Origin: Pseudomonadota bacterium
Lineage (GTDB): Bacteria; Pseudomonadota; Alphaproteobacteria; Micropepsales; Micropepsaceae
Direction: 5' to 3'
Assembly: GCA_018241025.1 (NCBI GenBank)
Contig: JAFEEQ010000015.1
Span: 1-64,000, forward strand
Length of the DNA: 64,000 nucleotides
Both the position numbers and the translations under genes were made by a program. Of the stretch, positions 19,450-27,886 are shown one piece after another. How positions within the stretch are numbered: the first letter of the stretch is position 1; each line of letters begins with the position of its first letter. The notes beneath the pieces are model-generated. The model did not search any database, had not been told where the DNA came from, and was given only the letters and a program-made list of their open reading frames with translations.

Positions 19450-21212
19450 GGCAGGGGCTGCAGCTGCCCGTAGATGCGGCTGAGGCCCAGCCCGCTGACG
19501 AAGCCGAGATTGCCTTCTGGGTTGAAATTCTGGTTGCCGGTCGTCGCGATGTTGGTGTTCGTGTGGCAATCGAGGCAGCCGAGATCGCCCTGCTGGAAAG
19601 TCTCGATCGCCGTGTTGGCAAGCTTGCGCGAACCGTATTGCGTCACGAACCATGTGCCGGACGGGTTGCTCGGCCAGATGCCGCCGATCCCGAAGCGGTA
19701 CCAGGTCGTCCCCGTCAGGATGTAGTTCGAGCGGATGTCGCTGCTCCCGAGGATCGTGCGCACGCTGCTGTTGACGGCAATGACGCGGGCATTCTCGGCG
19801 GGGTCTGACGTGCCGGGCAGTCCCCAGGGCATCATCCGTTCGAGGTCGCTCGGCCCCATCGTCTGGCCCTGGGTTGGCGTGATCGTCTGCGGCGGCCCGA
19901 ACGAAGCGGTCATGCGCTGGATGTTGGCCGGCGACGGCGTATCGCTTGACGACAACAGCCAGGGCCCGGACTCGGGCCAGCCCGTCTGGACCCCGCTATC
20001 CGCCTGATAGCTGTAGCCGGCATTCGGTGCGTTGCAGACATGTTCGAATGTCGCCCAGATCATCGCCGGCTGTCCGATCGCACTGCCGACGACGTGCATC
20101 GAGATCAGCGCGAGCGTCGCTGTTCGGTGTCCGGTCAGCGTCGCTTGCGCCGGCTGTGTCGAAAGCTGCGGGCTGTAGACCGGAATGGAGGCCTGGATTG
20201 TGATGTAGTGACAGCCGCTCGGCAGGTTGACGGCCTCGACCCACGCCATCTTCAACTCGACGGCCATCGCATCGTAGTCGGGAAGGTCGCCATGCCGCTG
20301 ATCCTGGGTATAGGCCAGGATGTCGTCCATGTCCGAAGCGGAGCTCGGAAAATGGGTCAGGCTCAGGCCTCCATCCGAGCGGCCCGTCCGCAGGTTGGCA
20401 TACACGTCGTTGACGGCGACGGTGTAGTAGATGGGAGAGCCGTTCTGCGCCATCACGACGGAATTGTCGGCCTGGATCGTCCCGCCTTCGATGACGGTAC
20501 CGGAGATATCGATGACCGTGACGGTGCCGCTGATCGTCAACTGTTCGGCCTGCGCGATCCCATTGGCCGGACGTGGCGGAAGCGCTATGGGCCTCTGCTC
20601 GCGATCGAACAGTGCGACGTGTCCACCCCCGGCACGCAGCGCACGCGCGACTTCGACCAGCTTGCCGTCGCGTCCCACCACTTCGGGAAGCTTGTTAGGA
20701 CCGAACCGCATTGGTGCGAGTTCATAGGCAGTCCCCTTGGCATCGCGCATCAAGGCAAAGCCATGCGGCCCGGTTCGCGTCGTGCTGGCGCTGACGATCA
20801 GGCTGCGCTCGCCGGAGACGATGCGATGCATGGTGCGCACGCCGCTGCCGTCCGCGGGAGAGACCGTAAAGAACACAGGCGACGTGAACACCGTGCTGCC
20901 ACCGCTGCCATAGGTCGGCGGCGGCGGCGAGGTCAGCCAAAGGAACATGCGTTCCGACCAAGTGTAGAACGCGCAATTCGGTGGCGGATCATTGGTCGGA
21001 AAATGAATGCTGTCAGGGGTGACGCGCGGCCCTGCACCACCGTCGAGCCAGCCCGCAAACGTCTGTTGCGAGACTTGGCAGCCCGCATCGGCAACGGCAT
21101 TGGCCGGCGTCTGGCTTCCCGGCGAGCAGGCAACCATCAGCAGAATCAAAGAAGCAGGGAACGCCAACGCGCGGCTGCGCCGCAGGATTGCTGTGGTCAC
21201 GAAAGCCCCCAT
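19446..21212 (-). CDS. Large exported hypothetical protein with C-terminal CXXCH heme motif
   Basis: 588 residues. The N-terminus has a basic stretch and a hydrophobic core ending in LILLMVACSPGS, a possible lipobox with Cys29, so the protein may be a lipoprotein. The body contains ATFEHVCNAPNAGYSY, and a single CLDCH motif lies at residues 546-550, predicting covalent attachment of one c-type heme close to the C-terminus. The many Gly/Ser/Pro turns suggest a beta-rich secreted fold. The function is unknown. It is convergent with rarA, sharing four bases at the stops. Confidence 0.8.
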   Translation of the reverse strand: MGAFVTTAILRRSRALAFPASLILLMVACSPGSQTPANAVADAGCQVSQQTFAGWLDGGAGPRVTPDSIHFPTNDPPPNCAFYTWSERMFLWLTSPPPPTYGSGGSTVFTSPVFFTVSPADGSGVRTMHRIVSGERSLIVSASTTRTGPHGFALMRDAKGTAYELAPMRFGPNKLPEVVGRDGKLVEVARALRAGGGHVALFDREQRPIALPPRPANGIAQAEQLTISGTVTVIDISGTVIEGGTIQADNSVVMAQNGSPIYYTVAVNDVYANLRTGRSDGGLSLTHFPSSASDMDDILAYTQDQRHGDLPDYDAMAVELKMAWVEAVNLPSGCHYITIQASIPVYSPQLSTQPAQATLTGHRTATLALISMHVVGSAIGQPAMIWATFEHVCNAPNAGYSYQADSGVQTGWPESGPWLLSSSDTPSPANIQRMTASFGPPQTITPTQGQTMGPSDLERMMPWGLPGTSDPAENARVIAVNSSVRTILGSSDIRSNYILTGTTWYRFGIGGIWPSNPSGTWFVTQYGSRKLANTAIETFQQGDLGCLDCHTNTNIATTGNQNFNPEGNLGFVSGLGLSRIYGQLQPLP

Positions 21213-21280
21213 TGCGACCCATCCCGCAATGAGAGGCTAGGACGTTTCGCACGCTCTGTCGCGCGAAATATCCGGTCGTC

Positions 21281-21727
21281 CTAAGCGTCTGCGATCTCGG
21301 ACTCTTCTTCGATCGGCAGCTGCGCGACCTGCGGAGCGTGCTGATTGAGCTGCGCGGCAATGAAGTGGCCCACCGCCACTGCGGCCACGCATAGCGCCAC
21401 CGACACCACGATATTCACCCCCGCCCGCATCATCGCGCCGTTACGCAACAAGTCGAGTGTCTGCAGACTGAAGGACGAGAAGGTGGTGAACCCGCCGCAG
21501 ATACCGATCATCACGAACAGGCGGATGTTCTCCGACACCGGATAGCGCCCGTGGGCCAGCGTCAGCGTACCGAAGAAGCCGATGATGAAGGACCCCAGGA
21601 TATTGATCCCGATCGTGCCCCAGGGCAGGTCCTTGCTGACCGGCAGCATGGCCAACGACAGCAGATAGCGCGCCAGCGAGCCGACCGCTCCGCCTGCCAT
21701 GACATAGAGAAATGTTATCGGGGACAT
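21281..21727 (-). CDS. crcB: Fluoride ion channel CrcB/Fluc
   Basis: 148 residues with four membrane helices. CrcB exports fluoride as a dual-topology dimer. The signatures GGAVGSLARY (about 11-20), GTIGINILGSF and GGFTTFSSF (the Phe-box and the TTFS sodium-site region) are all present. ATG 21727 has AAGGAG with 5-nt spacing; an in-frame GTG two codons upstream is less likely. The soluble C-terminal tail ends in acidic residues. Expression is controlled by the fluoride riboswitch upstream. Confidence 0.96.
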   Translation of the reverse strand: MSPITFLYVMAGGAVGSLARYLLSLAMLPVSKDLPWGTIGINILGSFIIGFFGTLTLAHGRYPVSENIRLFVMIGICGGFTTFSSFSLQTLDLLRNGAMMRAGVNIVVSVALCVAAVAVGHFIAAQLNQHAPQVAQLPIEEESEIADA

Positions 21728-21774
21728 CGGCACTCCTTGCTCGGAGGCGGGAAACCCGCCCTGCAGCGGGCACC

Positions 21775-21816
21775 AAAAAGACGGAGTCCTGCCGCGATTA
21801 AACTGCGGTAGGAGTC
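21775..21816 (-). terminator. Riboswitch-controlled intrinsic terminator of crcB
   Basis: On the minus strand GACTCCTACCGC (21816-21805) can pair with GCGGCAGGACTC (21795-21784), 10 of 12 positions, around a 9-nt loop, followed by a T5 tract (21779-21775). The 5' arm is the last conserved segment of the fluoride aptamer, so aptamer and terminator are mutually exclusive. This is the known ON-switch logic of fluoride riboswitches. Confidence 0.85.
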
Positions 21817-21873
21817 ATCAGCCATCTGGCTTTTCGGGCCGTCCGGCGGTTAAAGGAGGAACCCCATCTCCTT
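21807..21873 (-). ncRNA. Fluoride riboswitch (crcB motif)
   Basis: Read on the minus strand the element starts AAGGAGATGGGGTTCCTCC, continues TTTAACCGCC, a 3-bp-closed variable hairpin, and ends GGCTGATGACTCCTACC. These are the conserved blocks of the crcB/fluoride RNA in the right order. GGGGTT can pair with GACTCC, and the GGAG/CTCC stem is intact. It lies between a sigma70-like promoter and crcB. Fluoride binding should stabilise the fold and block the terminator. Confidence 0.95.
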
Positions 21874-21880
21874 GGCGGAA

Positions 21881-21909
21881 ACGCTAGGTTACTCCTCAGG
21901 AACCGTCAA
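21881..21909 (-). promoter_or_regulatory. Promoter for the riboswitch-crcB transcript
   Basis: On the minus strand TTGACG (21909-21904) and TAGCGT (21886-21881) are separated by 17 nt. Initiation about seven bases further on would start the RNA right at the riboswitch aptamer. The -35 box falls just before the start codon of the divergent pseudouridine synthase gene. Confidence 0.6.
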
Positions 21910-21915
21910 CGCTGC

Positions 21916-22995
21916 ATGCCCGAAACCGCCCACATCGCCTATGACGAGGATGGCATCCGCCTCGACCGCTGGTTCAAGCGGCACTATCCGGCGTTGACCC
22001 ATGGCCGGCTGGAGAAGTTGCTGCGCACCGGCCAGATCCGCCTTGACGGTAGGCGGGTGAAGGCCGCCGACCGTGTCTCCGCCGGCCAGTCGCTGCGCCT
22101 GCCGCCGCAGGTCGTGCACGGCAATCTGGAAGAGAGCCCAAAAGAGAAGGCCAAGCCTCCGCAGCGCATGCGCGGCAGCCTCGAGGAACACATCCTCTAC
22201 ATGGACAAGAACGTCATCGTCCTGAACAAGCCGTCGGGCCTCGCGACCCAGGGCGGCAGCGGCCTCACCACCCATGTCGATGGCATGCTCGACAGCCTCG
22301 CCTTCGAGAAGAACCAGCGGCCGCGTCTCGTCCATCGCCTCGACAAGGACACCTCGGGCGTCCTGCTCGTCGCCCGCACCGTGCCCGCCGCCGCCGAACT
22401 CTCCCGCGCCTTTGCCGCGCGCGACGCGCAGAAGATCTACTGGGCTCTCGTCAAAGGCGTACCCAGCGTGAAGCGCGGCACGATCAAGGCGGCACTCGCC
22501 AAGGAAGGCATCCGCGGCAACGAGCGCATGGCGACCGTCGACCGTGACGAAGAGGGCGCCAAAGACGCCGTTACCGATTTCGTCGTGCTCGATACCGCTG
22601 GCGACGAATTCGCCTGGCTCGCGGTCAAGCCGCTTACGGGCCGCACGCATCAGATCCGCGTCCACCTCGCCTCGATCGGCACGCCGATCGTCGGCGATTT
22701 CAAATACGGCGGCACCGATGTCCGCGGCATCGGCGAGATCGAGAACCGTCTGCATCTTCACGCCCGCTCCATCGACATTGCGCGTCCTGATGGTGGCCGG
22801 CTGACCATTGCGGCACCCATGCCGGACCACATGCTGACGTCCTGGAAGCTTCTCGGCTTCAATCCGGAGAGGACAGGGAGCCCGTTCGGACGCGCGGAAA
22901 AGAGCAATCCCAAGCCTCAACCGCCGGCTCCTGCCAAGCCCCGGCCCAAGAGCAAGCTAAGCAACAAGAACAAACCCAAGAAGAAGCGCAGATGA
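21916..22995 (+). CDS. RluC/RluD-family 23S rRNA pseudouridine synthase
   Basis: 359 residues. An S4 RNA-binding domain (about 15-75, RLEKLLRTGQIRLDGRRVKAADRV) precedes the RluA-type catalytic domain. The catalytic aspartate is Asp143 in HRLDKDTSG. The C-terminus is a Pro/Lys-rich tail (KPRPKSKLSNKNKPKKKRR) that probably helps bind RNA. RluC-type is the best guess (U955/2504/2580 in E. coli), but RluD cannot be excluded. First of four genes joined by ATGA overlaps. Confidence 0.9.
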   Translation: MPETAHIAYDEDGIRLDRWFKRHYPALTHGRLEKLLRTGQIRLDGRRVKAADRVSAGQSLRLPPQVVHGNLEESPKEKAKPPQRMRGSLEEHILYMDKNVIVLNKPSGLATQGGSGLTTHVDGMLDSLAFEKNQRPRLVHRLDKDTSGVLLVARTVPAAAELSRAFAARDAQKIYWALVKGVPSVKRGTIKAALAKEGIRGNERMATVDRDEEGAKDAVTDFVVLDTAGDEFAWLAVKPLTGRTHQIRVHLASIGTPIVGDFKYGGTDVRGIGEIENRLHLHARSIDIARPDGGRLTIAAPMPDHMLTSWKLLGFNPERTGSPFGRAEKSNPKPQPPAPAKPRPKSKLSNKNKPKKKRR

Positions 22996-24095
22996 CCGAA
23001 CGCCCCTCCATCATCCGCAACTGGCGCGACAGCGAATACGCCACCGTGCCGAACGCGGCCGACATCGATCACACCGCGGCCTATGCCAATCTCAGCGAGG
23101 CGACGGGCTTGTCGCGGCTCGGCGTCGGCCATCTGCGCCTGCCGCCCGGCGCGCGCTCCGGCCCGCCCGCCGCGATGCGCGACGAAGAGGAATTCGTCTT
23201 CGTGCTCCAGGGCACGCCCGACCTCTGGCATGACGGCCATGTCGCCCGGTTGAAGGAAGGCGATGGCGTCGCGCTTCACGCCGGCACCGGCATGGCCAAC
23301 GCGTTCCTGAACAACACCGGCGAAGAGGTCCATCTCTTCATGTTCAAGGAAGGCTCGCGCTTCGCGACCAAGTACTATTTCCCGACAGACCCGGTCGCGA
23401 TCACCCGCGCCGAGAGCCTGAAAAAGCTTTGGTACGACGTGCCGAAGCGCAAGCTCGGCCCGCATGACGGCTTCACCGACATGAAGCGCGGCAGGCCCGC
23501 GCCCGACGGCTCGGTGAAGCGCAAGCGTCCCGACTTCGTCGCCAACTGGCGCGACATCCTCGATAAGGACGAGGGCGGCTATCCCGGCAGCACGGAGATG
23601 CACGGCATCGATGCCAAGTTCGGCCGCCGCGCGCGCTTCTCCCGCCTCGGCGTCCATTTCGAGATCCTGCCCGCCGGCCGCCGCACCTCCTGGCCCCACG
23701 CCGAGCGCGATGAGGACGAGTGGGTCTATGTCGTGAAAGGCAATATCGATTGCTGGCTCGACGGTCACATCCACCCGATGGGCGACGGCGATTTCGTCGC
23801 TTTCGAGGCCGGCATCGGCCTCACCCATGTCTGCATCAACAATTCCGACGAAGACGTCTGGCTGCTCGTCGGCAGCGAAGCGTCGAAGGTGCGCAACCAG
23901 TTCTGGTATCCGATGCACCCGCACCGCGACCGTGAGATCGGCGAGCAATGCTGGTCCGATCACCCCAAGGTGAAACTCGGCCGCCATGACGGCCTTCCCG
24001 ACGCGCTACGCGCTCGCGTCCCCGCCACCCAGCGCAAGGACCGCATCAAAGCCAACAGAGCCGCGATGAAGCTCAAGCCGGCACGCCCGAGATGA
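22992..24095 (+). CDS. Double-cupin domain protein
   Basis: 367 residues containing two similar cupin barrels (about 40-130 and 215-310), each with the glycine/histidine-rich pattern (DEEEFVFVLQG...WHDGHVARLKEGDGVALHAG and DEDEWVYVVKG...WLDGHIHPMGDGDFVAFEAG). Cupins may be metal enzymes or sugar/small-molecule binders; the substrate cannot be told. No signal peptide, so cytosolic. It overlaps the pseudouridine synthase by 4 nt and the next gene by 4 nt. Confidence 0.8.
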   Translation: MTERPSIIRNWRDSEYATVPNAADIDHTAAYANLSEATGLSRLGVGHLRLPPGARSGPPAAMRDEEEFVFVLQGTPDLWHDGHVARLKEGDGVALHAGTGMANAFLNNTGEEVHLFMFKEGSRFATKYYFPTDPVAITRAESLKKLWYDVPKRKLGPHDGFTDMKRGRPAPDGSVKRKRPDFVANWRDILDKDEGGYPGSTEMHGIDAKFGRRARFSRLGVHFEILPAGRRTSWPHAERDEDEWVYVVKGNIDCWLDGHIHPMGDGDFVAFEAGIGLTHVCINNSDEDVWLLVGSEASKVRNQFWYPMHPHRDREIGEQCWSDHPKVKLGRHDGLPDALRARVPATQRKDRIKANRAAMKLKPARPR

Positions 24096-24412
24096 CAGGC
24101 CTGCAGGCAGTCGAGCTGTTCGGATTCTTCGCCGTTTGGATCGCGCTGGCGCTGTTCGCCACGGCATCCTTTGTCGCGTTTCGCGCGCGTCTCGAGATAG
24201 CGCACCCAGATGTTTGGCGCGGACTGGGTTCGCCGAAGTTCAGCGGCGGCAGCTTGGATGCACGCGCGGCCCTGCGACGCTATCTGATCCGCCTGCGCTT
24301 TCGCGAATTGCGCGACCAAGAGTTGAGCAGGTCTGGGATCCGCGCCCTCGTTGGCTATGCGCTTTGGCCGGTCTGGCTTGTGGCTCTCGCTCTCTGGGCC
24401 AGGACGCTATGA
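24092..24412 (+). CDS. Small two-helix membrane protein, unknown function
   Basis: 106 residues. Hydrophobic segments are at about 8-30 (LFGFFAVWIALALFATASFVAF) and 86-103 (LVGYALWPVWLVALALWA); the middle is basic and probably cytoplasmic. No family is recognised. It is embedded between two ATGA overlaps, so it is translated together with the cupin and ATP12 genes. Confidence 0.7.
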   Translation: MTGLQAVELFGFFAVWIALALFATASFVAFRARLEIAHPDVWRGLGSPKFSGGSLDARAALRRYLIRLRFRELRDQELSRSGIRALVGYALWPVWLVALALWARTL

Positions 24413-25104
24413 AGCGTTTCTACAAGACCGCGAGCAGCGCGCCGCGCGACGGCGCATTCGCCATCCTCCTCGACGGCCGCCCGGTGAAGACTCCGATGGG
24501 CGCATCTCTCACGCTGCCGACCGCTGCACTCGCCGAAGCCATCGCCGCCGAATGGGCCGGGCAGGGCGAGGAGATCGACCTGCGCGCCATGCCGCTCACC
24601 GGGCTCGCCAACACCGCTCTCGATCACGTCCGCCCCGATTCTGCGGTCATCGCTCGTCTCGAAACCTATGCCGGCCACGATCTCACCTGTTACCGCTCCG
24701 GCGAGCCCGCTGAACTCGCCCGCCGCGAAGCCGCGGCCTGGGATCCGCCTCTCCTGTGGGCACGGACCCATTACGGTCTCGACCTCGCAACGACCGTGGG
24801 CGTCGGCTCGGTCGAACAGCCCGCAGCCTCGCTCGCCCGGCTCCGCGAGCATCTGTCCCGGCGCGACGAATTCGCCCTCACGGGCCTCGTGGCGGCGGCC
24901 GGCATCCTCAAATCCGTCGTCCTCGCCCTGTCGCTGGCGGACGGCAAGCTCAGCGCCGCCGAGGCGCATGCCGCCGCTCATGTCGATGAGGACTTCCAGG
25001 CCGAGCGCTGGGGCTGGGATGCCGAAGCCGCCGACCGGCTCAAACAGCTCCACGCCGAGCTCGACGCCGCTGAGCGTTTCCTGACGCTGGCCCGACTTCC
25101 CTAG
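24409..25104 (+). CDS. ATP12-family chaperone protein
   Basis: 231 residues. The start MKRFYKTASSAPRDGAFAILLDGRPVKTPMGASLTLPTAALAEAIAAEWAGQ region is the ATP12 signature. In mitochondria ATP12 chaperones the F1-ATPase alpha subunit, and alphaproteobacterial homologues are assumed to do the same. ATG 24409 overlaps the previous stop (ATGA); the frame is open upstream without family match. Last gene of the coupled group. Confidence 0.92.
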   Translation: MKRFYKTASSAPRDGAFAILLDGRPVKTPMGASLTLPTAALAEAIAAEWAGQGEEIDLRAMPLTGLANTALDHVRPDSAVIARLETYAGHDLTCYRSGEPAELARREAAAWDPPLLWARTHYGLDLATTVGVGSVEQPAASLARLREHLSRRDEFALTGLVAAAGILKSVVLALSLADGKLSAAEAHAAAHVDEDFQAERWGWDAEAADRLKQLHAELDAAERFLTLARLP

Positions 25105-25173
25105 CGGGCGCTTGACCCCAAAAGCCCCGCCTTACACTCTCCGGCCACCGCCATTTCCAAAGAGTCATCACCC

Positions 25174-26706
<1,533 letters not shown>

Positions 26707-26767
26707 GCCTCGCTCTTCTGGCAATGGCTCGCGTTGTGTTCGGTTTCACTTGTGAGAGGAGATTCAC

Positions 26768-27337
26768 ATGTCCGAACCATCCGGCGCGCAGTGGTGCAGC
26801 CGTTTTCCCGGCTCCGCCCTGACAGACGATCTGTTGCCCGATTTCCGCGACGCGACCCGTGCCTTCATCTCGCGGATGCAGGGCGGTGGCGCGCATGTCT
26901 CGGTGGCGGCGACATACCGGCCGCCGGAGCGCGCCTATCTCATGCACTGGTGCTGCCGCATCGCCGGCTACAAGGACAAGAACGGAGTCCTCCACATCGA
27001 TCCACCCTCTGCCGCGACGTCGATGGCGGGGGTAAATATCGACTGGACACATGGCGACGACACCGCCGCGGCCAAATCCGCCGCGCAGGCCATGGTCACC
27101 GGCTATGCGATCAAATACCCCGCCGCGCTTGTCAGCCGCCACACCCAGCGCCGCGCCATCGACATGACGATCTCATGGACGGGCACGCTCGCGATCACCG
27201 ACTTCAACGCTGCCCAGCACACCATCACGACCGACCCGCGCGACGGCTCCAACCCAGAGCTCATCAAGGTCGGAAAGACCTTCGGCGTAATCAAGCTCCT
27301 CTCCGACCCGCCACACTGGTCGGATGACGGGCACTGA
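26768..27337 (+). CDS. M15-like peptidase (putative peptidoglycan hydrolase fold), no signal peptide
   Basis: 189 residues. The motif SRHTQRRAIDM (123-133) followed by PPHWSDDGH at the C-terminus matches the zinc-ligand pattern of M15/VanY-type D-Ala-D-Ala peptidases: His125, Asp132 and His183. YRPPERAYLMHW (50-61) is a further conserved block. There is no signal peptide, so access to murein is unexplained; a phage-endolysin origin or a cytosolic substrate is possible. GAGAGGAGATTCAC precedes the ATG. Confidence 0.65.
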   Translation: MSEPSGAQWCSRFPGSALTDDLLPDFRDATRAFISRMQGGGAHVSVAATYRPPERAYLMHWCCRIAGYKDKNGVLHIDPPSAATSMAGVNIDWTHGDDTAAAKSAAQAMVTGYAIKYPAALVSRHTQRRAIDMTISWTGTLAITDFNAAQHTITTDPRDGSNPELIKVGKTFGVIKLLSDPPHWSDDGH

Positions 27338-27419
27338 GCAACGCATCACTCAGGCCATATACAGGACCTCATCCTGAGCCTGTCGAAGGATGGCAGCCCC
27401 GAACAAATTGCGGCCGATA

Positions 27420-27800
27420 TCACCCCTCGACCCAGCACTCCATTTCCACCCGCGCGCCCAGAATGAGCTGGTTCACGCCCACCGCCGTGCGCGCCGGAAA
27501 GCGGCCGTCCTTGAAATAGGGCACATAAACCCCGTTGAACGCGCCCCACTCGGCCATGTCGGCGAGATAGACGACGCATTTCACCATCCTGTCCCAGCCT
27601 GATCCGGCTTCCTTCAGTACCGCGCCGATATTCTCCATCATCTGCCGGCTTTCCGCCTCGATGCCGCCGGGCACCAGCTCCATCTTGCCGGCCACATTGC
27701 CGATGCAGCCGGACAGGAAGATCAGCCCGCCGCTGCGCACGGCCTGGCTGAAGGGCAGGCCTGCCGCGCGAGACGCCGCAGAATTGATGTAGTCGGCCAT
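27420..27800 (-). CDS. RidA family protein (YjgF/YER057c/UK114)
   Basis: 126 residues, typical size. RidA proteins are trimeric deaminases that clear reactive enamine/imine intermediates. GGLIFLSGCIGN, the central segment KCVVYLADMAEWGAFNGVYVPYF and the C-terminal ARTAVGVNQLILGARVEMECW carry the family pattern; the Arg of PAR-T is the catalytic arginine position. GGAGAG lies upstream of ATG 27800. It faces the M15-like gene with an 82-nt gap. Confidence 0.9.
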   Translation of the reverse strand: MADYINSAASRAAGLPFSQAVRSGGLIFLSGCIGNVAGKMELVPGGIEAESRQMMENIGAVLKEAGSGWDRMVKCVVYLADMAEWGAFNGVYVPYFKDGRFPARTAVGVNQLILGARVEMECWVEG

Positions 27801-27886
27801 GGTTTCGCTCTCCGGGCGGAATCGTCGGGACCGTCATAGCGCGTGCCTGGCGCGCCGGCCAAATCGCCGTGCGCGGCAAACATCGC

